Positions 34,704-44,194 of a stretch of 56,970 nt of DNA are shown one piece after another. The notes below the pieces were generated by a model. It did no database searches. It was given only the letters and a program-made list of their open reading frames with translations, and was not told the origin of the DNA. Source of the DNA: Pseudoalteromonas rubra (GTDB lineage: Bacteria > Pseudomonadota > Gammaproteobacteria > Enterobacterales > Alteromonadaceae); NCBI RefSeq assembly GCF_005887095.1, contig NZ_PNCI01000059.1, forward strand, positions 1 through 56,970, read 5' to 3'. The translations under genes were made by a program, and so were the position numbers. The number at the start of each line of letters is the position of its first letter. The first letter of the stretch is position 1.

Positions 34704-35552
34704 CTAATTAAAAATTGCCTTAATATCTTGCTCCTCAAACCGGTAATTTTTCAGGCAGTAATGACAGCTAATATTGATCTCGCCCTGCTTTTTAACGTCA
34801 TCAAGTAACGCATCACGACCAATGTTAACCAAAGCGCTGATGGTTTTATCGCGGCTACACCCACAGACAAAATTAATCGCCTGAGGTTCGAATAGTTGTG
34901 GGTTATCTTCGTGATATAAGCGTGTCAGCACTGTTTGCGCGTCAAGCTCGAGCAGTTCCTCATCTTTAATGGTGTTGCTGAGTGCTTCCAGATGGGCAAA
35001 ATCTTGTTCCGATTTGGCTTTGTCTACCGGCAGCACCTGTAAAAACAGTCCGGCTGCTTTAGCGCGCTCACCACTGACATCGGTGGCAAACCACAAGCGA
35101 GTTTTTAATTGTTCAGACTGAACAAAGTAGTCTTCCAGGCAGGCAGCCAGGGTCTCGCCACTTAGCGGTACCACGCCCTGATAGCGCTCGCCCTTATCAG
35201 GAGTAATGGTGATCACCATATAGCCTTTGCCCATCAGATCCTGAACACTGCTACCTGCAACCTCACCTTGCACTCGGGCAATGCCACGCATATTTTGTTT
35301 GTGGTCACCATTGATGGCAGCATATTTGACCGGCCCATCTCCCTGCAATTGCACTGTGATGTCGCCTTCAAACTTTAATGTGGCGGTCAGCAGGCTGGAC
35401 GCAAGTAGTAGCTCGCCCAACAGGGTTTGTACTTCCTTTGGGTAGTCATGACCGCTGATAATGTCATTAAAGGTGTGTTCAATTTGTACGAGCTCACCAC
35501 GTACATCGAGTTGATCGAAAATATATCGATGAAGTAAATCTTGTTGCATCAA
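34704..35552 (-). CDS. hslO: Redox-regulated chaperone Hsp33
   Basis: Hsp33 is a holdase activated by oxidation and unfolding. The 282-residue protein has the conserved C-terminal zinc site, Cys-x-Cys in VCGCSRDK and Cys-x2-Cys in SCHYC, which acts as the redox switch. It follows hslR on the same strand by 8 bases, and the two form a heat- and oxidation-stress pair as in E. coli. Confidence 0.96.
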   Translation of the reverse strand: MMQQDLLHRYIFDQLDVRGELVQIEHTFNDIISGHDYPKEVQTLLGELLLASSLLTATLKFEGDITVQLQGDGPVKYAAINGDHKQNMRGIARVQGEVAGSSVQDLMGKGYMVITITPDKGERYQGVVPLSGETLAACLEDYFVQSEQLKTRLWFATDVSGERAKAAGLFLQVLPVDKAKSEQDFAHLEALSNTIKDEELLELDAQTVLTRLYHEDNPQLFEPQAINFVCGCSRDKTISALVNIGRDALLDDVKKQGEINISCHYCLKNYRFEEQDIKAIFN

Positions 35553-35560
35553 TTCAGATC

Positions 35561-35971
35561 CTAGCTAGATTTCAATTTAAGCAGTTCGCGACGCTGCTTT
35601 TTATCCGGTTTATGCTCGGGGCGCGGAGCAAAAAAGCTATTGTTTTTGCGCGCTATGGCGTTTTGCGCCCGTTTTTCAAGGCTGGCTGCGGACTCCTCAT
35701 AGAGTGTCTGAGCGATAGGCGCACTCTGGCGCTTTTCCATTAACTTCAGCACGGTGATCTCCTTCTCATCGAAGCCCTGTGCCAACTTTATCACCGCACC
35801 AACATCAACCATTCGGCTGGGTTTACAGCGCTGGCCGTTGTAGTGTACCTTGCCACCCTGGATCATTTCTCGGGCTATGGTACGAGTTTTATAAAAGCGT
35901 GCCGCCCAGAGCCATTTGTCCAGGCGTACTTTCACTTCGCTTAGGTTGTTTTCTTGATTGACTTTTGTCAC
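35561..35971 (-). CDS. hslR: Ribosome-associated heat shock protein Hsp15
   Basis: Hsp15 binds free 50S subunits that still carry a nascent chain and helps recycle them. The 136-residue protein has an S4 RNA-binding domain (about 13-75, VRLDKWLWAARFYKTR) and a basic, Lys/Arg-rich tail. It heads the hslR-hslO operon and is divergent from gspC with a 240-base spacer. Confidence 0.95.
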   Translation of the reverse strand: MTKVNQENNLSEVKVRLDKWLWAARFYKTRTIAREMIQGGKVHYNGQRCKPSRMVDVGAVIKLAQGFDEKEITVLKLMEKRQSAPIAQTLYEESAASLEKRAQNAIARKNNSFFAPRPEHKPDKKQRRELLKLKSS

Positions 35972-36153
35972 AATTCGTTAACTAATGCCCAAAGCTAATT
36001 TAATCGGTGAAATTTAACACATTTGATGAGGCAAAAAAAGCATCTGGACACGCTCTGATGTGGTTATATCTCAGCCACAAGCACTGTTAATACTGTGTTC
36101 AGGTAGGTATCCTAAGTTGTACCTATTTACTTTAAAGTTTCATATACGCGTGC

Positions 36154-36182
36154 TTGTTGAATCGAATTCGAGGCGGTACACT
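36154..36182 (+). promoter_or_regulatory. Candidate gsp operon promoter
   Basis: A -35 TTGTTG (36154-36159), a 17-base spacer and a -10 TACACT (36177-36182), about 30 bases before the gspC start. It is the only good sigma-70 match I see in 35972-36212. Confidence 0.5.
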
Positions 36183-36212
36183 GAGGCGCTCAACAGAATA
36201 AGAATATGACAT

Positions 36213-37109
36213 ATGGAATTACAGCTACAACAGTTGCAAAAATTAATACATGACTTACCCCATGCGAAGCTTAGCCGCCTGGTGGTGTATTTGGCTGTTG
36301 TGTATATCGCATTTCTTTGTGCTAAGTTATTTTGGCTGCTCTGGCCTGTCCCTCAGACTCAGCCTTTGCCCACCCAATCTCAGATGTACGCGCAAACTTC
36401 AGCTGCGGTAAGCAGTCAAACCATTCTTGGCCACAACATATTTGGCAAGGCAAACGAAAAACCTGTTGTTGAAGCGCCCAAGCCAGTGATTTCTGATGCG
36501 CCTGAAACGCAATTGAATGTGCGTCTGACCGGCATCGTGGCGGTTAGCCAGGATGATGCAGCGGGTCTTGCTATTATTGAATCTCAGGGTCGCCAGGAAA
36601 CCTATGTGGTGCAGGACCCCATCAAGGGAACGCGTGCAAAACTGGCTCAGGTACTGCCTGATCGAGTCATTCTCGACGTCAGTGGCCGGTTTGAAACCCT
36701 GATGCTGGACGGTATTGAGTTTAGTCGTCAGGTTGCCACGCCGGTACAATCTCGTCGCACTGCTAACCGCAACCAGCCAAAACAGATCAGTGACAAAGCC
36801 CGTGAAGAGCTAAAACAGCGCCGTGATGAGTTGCTGGCCGAGCCGGGCAAATTGTTCGACTACATTCGTATTTCGCCTGAGCGACGTAATGGCCAGTTGG
36901 TTGGCTATCGCTTACGTCCGGGCAAAGACCCCGAACTGTTTAAGAAGATGGGGCTTAAAAATAACGATCTCGCCATTGCTATAAATGGCTTCCAACTCAC
37001 GGATATGAAACAGGCTATGTCAGCAATGAATGAGCTGAGAAATAGTACTGATGCCAATATCACGATTGAACGTGACGGCCAGACTGTCGATGTGCAATTT
37101 AGCCTGTAA
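36213..37109 (+). CDS. gspC: Type II secretion protein GspC
   Basis: GspC is the inner-membrane clamp that connects the inner platform to the GspD secretin and helps choose substrates. The 298-residue protein has a short cytoplasmic part, one membrane helix (about 23-46), a homology region (about 68-175) that binds GspD, and a C-terminal PDZ domain (about 205-298). It is the first gene of a twelve-gene operon. Confidence 0.95.
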   Translation: MELQLQQLQKLIHDLPHAKLSRLVVYLAVVYIAFLCAKLFWLLWPVPQTQPLPTQSQMYAQTSAAVSSQTILGHNIFGKANEKPVVEAPKPVISDAPETQLNVRLTGIVAVSQDDAAGLAIIESQGRQETYVVQDPIKGTRAKLAQVLPDRVILDVSGRFETLMLDGIEFSRQVATPVQSRRTANRNQPKQISDKAREELKQRRDELLAEPGKLFDYIRISPERRNGQLVGYRLRPGKDPELFKKMGLKNNDLAIAINGFQLTDMKQAMSAMNELRNSTDANITIERDGQTVDVQFSL

Positions 37110-37137
37110 AGACTATAATTTTGGAGTTATAAAAATC

Positions 37138-39198
37138 ATGGGTAGAAAGCTACACCTCACAAAAATCAAAAAAGGGTTAGCTAAGTATGCAGCTCTGTTA
37201 TTTGCGGCTGGATTGTCCTTGTCTGTTTCTGCGGTTGAGTATGCGGCCAACTTTAAAGGCACTGATATTAACGAATTCATTAATATCATCAGTAAAAACC
37301 TCAACAAGACCATCATCATCGACCCTAACGTTCGGGGTAATATTAATGTCCGCAGCTATGAGCTGATGGACGAAGCGCTGTACTATCAGTTTTTCCTCAA
37401 CGTACTGGAAGTATATGGCTATGCAGTCGTAGAGATGGAAACTGGGGTGCTCAAAGTTGTGCGTAGCTCAGATGGTAAAAAAGCCAACGTACCTTTAGTG
37501 GGTGACGGTGACATTGATAACGGCGATGTGATGATCACTCGGGTTGTTGAGGTTAAGAACGTCAGCGTGCAAGAGCTGGGTCCACTTATTCGGCAGTTCA
37601 GTGACCAAAAAGATGGCGGTCACGTCACCAACTTTAACTCAGCCAACGTAATGATGCTGACAGGTCATGCTGCCTCGGTAAATCGGTTAGTTAGCATTAT
37701 CAAGTCGGTGGACCAGGCCGGTGACCAGCGAGTTGATATAGTTCGCCTGAAGCATGCAACGGCCGATGATGTCGTTCAGGTCGTCGAAAAAATTTATAAA
37801 GACGGTGGTAAAAATCAGGTGCCACAGTTTTTAATACCTAAGATCGTTTCAGATAACCGTACTAACAGCGTCGTGGTCAGTGGTGAAGTGCAAGCCCGTA
37901 CTCGCGCGATTGAATTAATTAAGCGCCTGGATGAAGAGTTGGAAAACCAGGGTAATACCCAGGTTTTCTATCTTGATTATGCGAAGGCTGAAGAGCTGGT
38001 TAAAGTGCTGCAAGGGGTGAGTAAAACCCTGCAGGAAGAAGCGCAGGGCGGCAGTAAAACTCGCTCTCGTAGCAATCAGAATGAGACCAGCATTGAAGCG
38101 CATGAAGATTCTAACTCACTGGTGATCACGGCACAGCCGGATACCATGCGTTCACTGGCCAGCGTCATCGAAAAACTGGATGTGCGTCGTGCTCAGGTTC
38201 TGGTTGAAGCCATTGTCGTAGAAGTACAGGAAGGCGATGGTATCAACTTTGGCCTGCAATGGATCACCGAAAAAGGCGGCATGTTGCAGTTCAATAATGG
38301 CACCACCGTGCCGGTTGGGGCACTGGCCGTGGCGGCTGAGCAGGCTCGTGATAAGACGGTTGTTCGTACTCAGGCTGGTACAGAAGATCCGACTAAGATA
38401 ACCGAATACAACGAAACCGTTGAAGGTGATTTAGGCGGGCTGGGTTCCTTGCTGGGCGGCATCAATGGTCTGGCAATGGGCGTTGTGAAAAACGACTGGG
38501 GCGCGATCATCCAGGCGGTATCAACCGATACCAACTCGAATATCCTTGCAACACCTTCTATTACAACCATGGACAATGAAGAAGCGTCCATGATTGTTGG
38601 TCAGGAAGTGCCTATTATTACCGGCTCAACTGCCAGTGAGAATAACTCGAATCCATTCCAGACAGTTGACCGTCAGGAAGTGGGTGTAAAACTGAAAGTC
38701 ACCCCACAAATTAATGACGGTACAGCGGTTCAGCTGACCATTGAGCAGGAAGTTTCCAGCGTCAGTGGAGCAACTGCGGTTGATATCTCAGTGAATAAAC
38801 GCGCTATCAACACGACCGTAATTGCTGATGACGGCGGCATGGTCATCCTGGGTGGTCTGATTGACGAAGACGTACAGGAAAGTGTTTCTAAAGTACCATT
38901 GTTGGGTGATATTCCATTCCTGGGACATTTGTTCAAGTCAACCAACACGACCAAGCGTAAGCGTAACCTGTTGGTATTTATTCGTCCGACGATTGTTCGT
39001 GACAGCCGCAGTATGAACGAACTGAGCCATGCTAAGTACAAGTTTATCCGTAGTGAGCAGACTAAGCAGCGTGAAGATGGTATTGATCTGATGCCGTTAC
39101 AGGATGCGCCAATTCTGCCGCAGTGGGACGATGCGATGGTGCTACCGCCAACGTACGAAGAGTTTCTGAACGAGCAAAACGAGAAGAACAATGACTGA
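37138..39198 (+). CDS. gspD: Type II secretion secretin GspD
   Basis: GspD forms the outer-membrane secretin channel. The 686-residue precursor has a signal peptide (about 1-34, ending in a SVSAVEYA-type site), N0 to N3 domains (NFKGTDINEFINII, RPLIRQF-like repeats), and the secretin core with VPIITGS and GGLIDEDVQES motifs. A C-terminal extension could be the pilotin-binding S-domain. The ATG at 37138, after GGAG, is chosen; an upstream frame extension would overlap gspC. Confidence 0.96.
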   Translation: MGRKLHLTKIKKGLAKYAALLFAAGLSLSVSAVEYAANFKGTDINEFINIISKNLNKTIIIDPNVRGNINVRSYELMDEALYYQFFLNVLEVYGYAVVEMETGVLKVVRSSDGKKANVPLVGDGDIDNGDVMITRVVEVKNVSVQELGPLIRQFSDQKDGGHVTNFNSANVMMLTGHAASVNRLVSIIKSVDQAGDQRVDIVRLKHATADDVVQVVEKIYKDGGKNQVPQFLIPKIVSDNRTNSVVVSGEVQARTRAIELIKRLDEELENQGNTQVFYLDYAKAEELVKVLQGVSKTLQEEAQGGSKTRSRSNQNETSIEAHEDSNSLVITAQPDTMRSLASVIEKLDVRRAQVLVEAIVVEVQEGDGINFGLQWITEKGGMLQFNNGTTVPVGALAVAAEQARDKTVVRTQAGTEDPTKITEYNETVEGDLGGLGSLLGGINGLAMGVVKNDWGAIIQAVSTDTNSNILATPSITTMDNEEASMIVGQEVPIITGSTASENNSNPFQTVDRQEVGVKLKVTPQINDGTAVQLTIEQEVSSVSGATAVDISVNKRAINTTVIADDGGMVILGGLIDEDVQESVSKVPLLGDIPFLGHLFKSTNTTKRKRNLLVFIRPTIVRDSRSMNELSHAKYKFIRSEQTKQREDGIDLMPLQDAPILPQWDDAMVLPPTYEEFLNEQNEKNND

Positions 39199-40744
39199 GG
39201 CGGTACAGGAACTGATTGACGGCCATGATGAGACGGCGCTTGCGCTGGACGAGGCAATGGAACCAGAAGCTGCGTCGCATGTGCGTTTGCCCTTTGCCTA
39301 TGCCAGACGTCAGAGCCTGTTGCTGAGTCAACAGCCAGACGGATTGAAAGTTTACTACAAAGGTCAGCCCTCGCTGGATGCACTGCTCGAAGTGCGTCGT
39401 ATTGCCCAGGCTGGCTTTACCCTAGAGCAGCTGGATGACGATAAGTTTGAACTGCTACTGGAAGCGTCTTATCAGCGCGACAGCTCTGAAACACAGCAAA
39501 TGATGGAAGACATCGGAAACGAAGTTGACTTGTTCTCATTAGCTGAAGAAATGCCACAAACGGAAGATCTGCTGGCAGCTGATGATGATGCACCGATCAT
39601 TAAATTAATCAATGCCATGCTCAGTGAAGCGATCAAAGAGGGCGCGTCGGATATTCACATCGAAACCTTCGAGCAGGAACTGGTGATCCGCTTCAGGGTG
39701 GATGGTGTGCTAAAAGAAGTCCTCAAGCCGAATCGTAAGTTGTCTTCATTGCTGGTGTCACGTATCAAAGTAATGGCTAAGCTCGACATCGCTGAAAAAC
39801 GGGTGCCGCAAGATGGCCGTATCAGTCTGCGAATTGCAGGCCGTGCGGTTGATGTGCGGGTATCGACCATGCCATCAAGCTTTGGCGAGCGTGTTGTATT
39901 GCGTCTGTTAGATAAGAACAATGCACGCCTGAATCTGGAAGACTTGGGTATGACAGAGCGCAACCGTGAGCTGTTTGCTGAGATCATCGCCAAGCCACAC
40001 GGTATAATTCTGGTTACCGGCCCGACGGGTTCTGGTAAAAGTACCACTTTGTACGCAGGTATGACGCAGATCAACTCCCGCGATCGCAACATACTGACCG
40101 TAGAAGATCCCATTGAATATGAAATTCCGGGGATTGGCCAGACTCAGGTTAACCCGAAAGTAGATATGACCTTCGCCCGTGGTCTGCGCGCTATTTTGCG
40201 TCAGGATCCCGATGTGGTGATGGTCGGTGAAATCCGGGATCTGGAAACTGCACAAATCGGTGTTCAGGCATCTCTGACTGGTCACTTAGTAATGTCAACG
40301 CTGCACACGAACACGGCCTCGGGTGCGATTACCCGGATGGAAGATATGGGTGTTGAACCTTTCCTGTTGTCTTCATCACTGTTAGGTGTACTGTCACAAC
40401 GACTGGTACGAACCTTATGCCCTAACTGTAAAGAAGCCCATCTGGCGGACGATCGCGAGTGTGAACTATTAGGTGTTGAGAAAGGGTCGCAAACGACCAT
40501 TTATCGTGCAGTAGGGTGTGAAGAATGTAATTTCAATGGCTACAAGGGTCGAACCGGTATTCATGAACTACTGATAGTAGACGAGCATATTCGTGAGCTG
40601 ATCCACAACGGTAAAGGTGAGCAGTCGGTAGAAAAGTACATTCGTACTTTCAGTCCGAGTATTCGTCAGGATGGGTGTGCGCGGGTACTAAAAGGCCAGA
40701 CGACGCTGGAAGAGGTGATGCGGGTCACCCGTGAGGAAGGCTAA
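39191..40744 (+). CDS. gspE: Type II secretion ATPase GspE
   Basis: GspE is the cytoplasmic hexameric ATPase that drives pseudopilus assembly. The 517-residue protein has an N-terminal GspL-binding domain, an Asp box, Walker A GPTGSGKST, Walker B (DPDVVMVGEIRD), and a four-cysteine zinc site (CPNC and CEEC). It overlaps gspD by 8 bases and gspF by one base. Confidence 0.98.
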   Translation: MTEAVQELIDGHDETALALDEAMEPEAASHVRLPFAYARRQSLLLSQQPDGLKVYYKGQPSLDALLEVRRIAQAGFTLEQLDDDKFELLLEASYQRDSSETQQMMEDIGNEVDLFSLAEEMPQTEDLLAADDDAPIIKLINAMLSEAIKEGASDIHIETFEQELVIRFRVDGVLKEVLKPNRKLSSLLVSRIKVMAKLDIAEKRVPQDGRISLRIAGRAVDVRVSTMPSSFGERVVLRLLDKNNARLNLEDLGMTERNRELFAEIIAKPHGIILVTGPTGSGKSTTLYAGMTQINSRDRNILTVEDPIEYEIPGIGQTQVNPKVDMTFARGLRAILRQDPDVVMVGEIRDLETAQIGVQASLTGHLVMSTLHTNTASGAITRMEDMGVEPFLLSSSLLGVLSQRLVRTLCPNCKEAHLADDRECELLGVEKGSQTTIYRAVGCEECNFNGYKGRTGIHELLIVDEHIRELIHNGKGEQSVEKYIRTFSPSIRQDGCARVLKGQTTLEEVMRVTREEG

Positions 40745-41970
40745 TGGCTGCGTTTGAGTATCGTGCTTTAGATGGCAAAGGAAAAGAGAAAAAAGGCATT
40801 CTGGAGGCGGACACCGCCAAACAGGTCCGCCAGATGTTGCGCGAAAAAGCCATGATGCCGCTGGAGGTGTCTCCGGCTGCGGAAAAGGAAAAGTCGGCCA
40901 GCTCAGGCGGCTTTACCTTAACGCGAGGTTACAAGCCTTCGGTATCCGATATCGCCCTTATCACGCGCCAGCTCGCAACCCTGATACAGTCCTCTCTCCC
41001 AGTAGAAGCGGCGGTAATGGCCGTTGCTGAGCAATGTGAAAAGCCGCGCCTGAAACGTATGCTGATGGCTGTGCGTTCCAAGGTGGTGGAAGGTTACACG
41101 CTGGCCGATGGTATGTCTGAGTTTCCGCATGTCTTTGATAATCTTTATCGTGCTATGGTCGCGGCGGGCGAAAAGTCTGGTCATTTGGATCAGGTACTGA
41201 ATCGCCTGGCGGATTACACCGAACAGCGACAGCACATGCGCAGCCAGATCACTCAGGCGATGGTGTATCCAACCATTCTGGTGATTTTTGCTATTGCCAT
41301 CGTCTCGGTTTTGTTGGGCACCGTGGTACCGAAAATCCTTAAAACCTTCGAAAAGTCCAAGCAGGTACTGCCCTGGACTACTGAGTGGGTAATGGCTGCC
41401 AGTAATTTCGTTCAGGCGTACTGGATGATTTCACTGGTGGTGATATTTGGCAGTGTGTTTTTGAGCAAACAAGCCCTGAAAAGGCCCAAAGTCCGTTTTT
41501 GGTACGACGCTAAGCTTTTGCAGCTTCCCGGCATTGGCAAAATCAGCCGAGGCATTAACACGGCCCGTTTTGCCCGTACTTTAAGTATTTTGTCTTCAAG
41601 CTCGGTGCCATTGTTAGAGGGTATGAAAATCTCTGGCCAGGTACTCGAAAATGAAAAAATCAAAGCCGCTGTCACAGATGCGGCAACTCATGTGAGTGAA
41701 GGTGCAAGCCTGCGGGCTGCACTGGCACAAACAAAGCTATTTCCGCCCATGATGCTTCATATGATTGCAAGTGGTGAAAAGTCCGGTGAACTGGAGCAAA
41801 TGCTTGAGCGTGCCGCCAACAACCAGGACAGGGAATTCGAAAGTATGGTCAGCGTTTCGTTAAAACTGCTCGAACCCGCCATGATTGCAAGCATGGCTGT
41901 TATCGTGCTGTTTATCGTAATGGCTATCCTACAGCCAATCATGGCGATGAACAAAGCAATTGGTCTGTAG
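40744..41970 (+). CDS. gspF: Type II secretion platform protein GspF
   Basis: GspF is the polytopic inner-membrane platform of the assembly machine. The 408-residue protein has two repeated T2SSF domains (about 70-195 and 275-397) with three membrane helices, and the conserved GEKSGHLDQVL and GEKSGELEQML repeats. Its ATG shares a base with the gspE stop. Confidence 0.97.
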   Translation: MAAFEYRALDGKGKEKKGILEADTAKQVRQMLREKAMMPLEVSPAAEKEKSASSGGFTLTRGYKPSVSDIALITRQLATLIQSSLPVEAAVMAVAEQCEKPRLKRMLMAVRSKVVEGYTLADGMSEFPHVFDNLYRAMVAAGEKSGHLDQVLNRLADYTEQRQHMRSQITQAMVYPTILVIFAIAIVSVLLGTVVPKILKTFEKSKQVLPWTTEWVMAASNFVQAYWMISLVVIFGSVFLSKQALKRPKVRFWYDAKLLQLPGIGKISRGINTARFARTLSILSSSSVPLLEGMKISGQVLENEKIKAAVTDAATHVSEGASLRAALAQTKLFPPMMLHMIASGEKSGELEQMLERAANNQDREFESMVSVSLKLLEPAMIASMAVIVLFIVMAILQPIMAMNKAIGL

Positions 41971-42042
41971 TCAAATTAATTGCATATACAACATCAGCGT
42001 CTTGGCTTTTTGCCATGCGCCAACAGCATTGAGGTAAATAAC

Positions 42043-42468
42043 GTGAATAAACAATCCGGTTTCTCATTATTAGAAGTCATGGTGGTTCTGGTGATCATCG
42101 GTATGATTATGTCAATCGTGGCACCTAACATCATGGGTCAGCAAGAAGAAGCAGCGAAAGAAAAAGCGATGCTGGACATTCGTCAGATTGAAGACGCAAT
42201 GAAAATGTATAAGCTTAAAAACAAAAAATACCCAACTACAGAGCAAGGTTTGGAAGCGCTGGTGACACAAACCACCATTGATCCGGTGCCTAAGCGTTTC
42301 CCTGAGGGCGGCTTCATTTCTAAATTGCCTGAAGACCCATGGGGTAACCCTTATCAGCTGGTTAGCCCGGGTGAGATGGGTAAGATCGACATCTTCTCTA
42401 TGGGACCAGATGGTGAAGTTGGTACAGATGACGACCTGGGTAACTGGGACAGCGAAGAAGACCGTTAA
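42043..42468 (+). CDS. gspG: Major pseudopilin GspG
   Basis: GspG is the main subunit of the pseudopilus. The 141-residue precursor has a short basic leader, the prepilin peptidase site SGF-SLLEVMVVLVIIG with Glu5 of the mature protein, and the calcium-binding C-terminal region (GPDGEVGTDDDLGNWD). The start is GTG 42043, since GAGGT lies 8 bases upstream and it gives the normal leader length. An in-frame ATG at 41980 would add 21 residues. A GspO peptidase is not encoded in the window. Confidence 0.96.
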   Translation: MNKQSGFSLLEVMVVLVIIGMIMSIVAPNIMGQQEEAAKEKAMLDIRQIEDAMKMYKLKNKKYPTTEQGLEALVTQTTIDPVPKRFPEGGFISKLPEDPWGNPYQLVSPGEMGKIDIFSMGPDGEVGTDDDLGNWDSEEDR

Positions 42469-42473
42469 TTCTT

Positions 42474-43097
42474 ATGCGCACAGCAGTAGACGTTCAGCCG
42501 AGTGTGCAACAAGCACACTCGCCGAAGTTCGGTCGTCAGGCCGGGTTCAGCCTTATCGAAATTCTGATGGTACTGGTGATCATTGGCTTTTCAGTCAATC
42601 TGGTCACTTACACCTTGTCAGATGATATGGAAGAAGAACTGGAGCGCGAAGCGCTTCGACTGCACAGTGTGATTAACATGGCCTCTGAATTCGCTATTCT
42701 AAACCAAATTGAGCTGGGCTTTCATCTGGACAAGAAAAAGCTTGAGTTTCTGGTGTTTGATGGTGAGAAGTGGGCCACATTTGATGCGGAAGAACTTTAC
42801 CAGGCCATAGACTATCCGGATGAGTATAAAATTGAACTCACTACCGAAGATCTCGCCTGGGCACAAGATAATATGCTGGAGCAGGCGAACTGGCGTGAGC
42901 TGATGGGCTCCGGTGACGAAGAAAGCTTACTGGAACTTAAGAAATTAAAAATCCCTCAGGTATTGCTGCTCTCGTCAGGCGAAGTGAGTGCGTTTCAGGT
43001 CAGCCTGGAGCTAGAGGAACAAAGCGAGCCCGTGTATTTTATTGAGGGCGAGTTTATGGCGCCGGTGAATTTACGCAAGGAGCCGGAAGACTCATGA
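42474..43097 (+). CDS. gspH: Minor pseudopilin GspH
   Basis: A 207-residue minor pseudopilin. The leader is longer than usual, about 23 residues (MRTAVDVQPSVQQAHSPKFG), before the peptidase site QAGF-SLIEILMVLVIIG. The C-terminal half is acidic. It overlaps gspI by 4 bases. The long leader could mean that translation begins at a later, non-ATG codon. Confidence 0.93.
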   Translation: MRTAVDVQPSVQQAHSPKFGRQAGFSLIEILMVLVIIGFSVNLVTYTLSDDMEEELEREALRLHSVINMASEFAILNQIELGFHLDKKKLEFLVFDGEKWATFDAEELYQAIDYPDEYKIELTTEDLAWAQDNMLEQANWRELMGSGDEESLLELKKLKIPQVLLLSSGEVSAFQVSLELEEQSEPVYFIEGEFMAPVNLRKEPEDS

Positions 43098-43489
43098 ACG
43101 GTCTGATTGCAAGAACTAGACAGGCAGGTTTTACACTGCTTGAGGTAATGGTGGCGCTCAGTATTTGTGCTGTTGCCGGTATTGCTGCGATGCAGGCAAC
43201 GGGTGAGCACATTAACCACATTGGTACGCTGGAGCAGCAGGCTTACGCATCCTGGGTTGCAGAAAACCGCCTCGTCATGATGCGTGCAGGTGCCAAAGAA
43301 GGGGCTGTCAGAAATGGCCTTAAGGGCGACGAGGAAATGGGGGGGGTTACCTGGTATTGGTCTCAGTCCACTCTTGCAACAGCAGATCCGACTTTTGTAA
43401 AGGTCACGATTGAAGTCTTTTCTGATGAAAAACGTGAACACTCGGTGTATGACCTGACCACCTTTATCTACAAGAAAGGGAAGCGGTAA
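43094..43489 (+). CDS. gspI: Minor pseudopilin GspI
   Basis: A 131-residue minor pseudopilin with peptidase site QAGF-TLLEVMVALSICA and Glu5. With GspJ and GspK it forms the tip complex that starts pseudopilus assembly. It overlaps both neighbours. Confidence 0.94.
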   Translation: MNGLIARTRQAGFTLLEVMVALSICAVAGIAAMQATGEHINHIGTLEQQAYASWVAENRLVMMRAGAKEGAVRNGLKGDEEMGGVTWYWSQSTLATADPTFVKVTIEVFSDEKREHSVYDLTTFIYKKGKR

Positions 43490-44193
43490 TGCAGTTGCAG
43501 AACACTGCCCGGCAAGGTGGATTCACCCTGATTGAAGTATTACTGGCACTGGCTATTCTCGCCATGGTGGTGACGGCAACACATCAGATCCTTGATACCA
43601 CACTCAGAGCGAAAGAGGCATCCGAGGAAACTGTGGCCGAGCTGGAGTCTTTACAGACGATGTTTCGTTTGATGGACCAGGATTTCAATCAGATGACCAA
43701 GCGAGAGGTGCGTAATGAGGCCGGAGACTTCAGCCCAACTTACATTCTTCATGGTCGTTATAATTTAAACAGCCAGTACGATGGTATTGCCTTTGTTCGG
43801 GACGGCTGGACGAACCCCATCAGTCTGCTTCCACGCTCTGAGTTGCAGGCTGTCGGGTACCGGGTTGTAGATGACAACCTGGAGCGTATTTATCGAATTT
43901 ATGTTGATCAGCTGGACGGTACAGAGCCCCGTAGCCAGGTGATCCTTGAAAATGTAGAGGAACTCAAGTTTGAATTCCTTGACGACAAGCAAAAGTGGCA
44001 AAATAACTGGGATATTAAAGCCCTGCCGTTGGCAGTCGCCGTCACAGTGCAACAAAAAGATGCAGAGCCTATCAGGCGTATTTTCTTAACCCCCGGGGAC
44101 GGTAAGGTTAAGCAGGCCAGCAGCGATGATGATAATCGCAACGGGAACAATAATAGCGGCGATAAGAATGATGATGGACAAAGGAGGGGCTAG
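43489..44193 (+). CDS. gspJ: Minor pseudopilin GspJ
   Basis: A 234-residue minor pseudopilin with peptidase site QGGF-TLIEVLLALAILA. The last 25 residues are low-complexity Asp/Asn/Gly (DDDNRNGNNNSGDKNDD), beyond the folded domain and probably disordered. The gspK ribosome site lies inside this tail. Confidence 0.95.
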   Translation: MQLQNTARQGGFTLIEVLLALAILAMVVTATHQILDTTLRAKEASEETVAELESLQTMFRLMDQDFNQMTKREVRNEAGDFSPTYILHGRYNLNSQYDGIAFVRDGWTNPISLLPRSELQAVGYRVVDDNLERIYRIYVDQLDGTEPRSQVILENVEELKFEFLDDKQKWQNNWDIKALPLAVAVTVQQKDAEPIRRIFLTPGDGKVKQASSDDDNRNGNNNSGDKNDDGQRRG

Positions 44194-44194
44194 C

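Noticed and set aside
38730..39383. 217-codon antisense frame across gspD and gspE
   Set aside because: It is opposite two strongly supported genes and gives an Arg/Ser-rich product with no family likeness.
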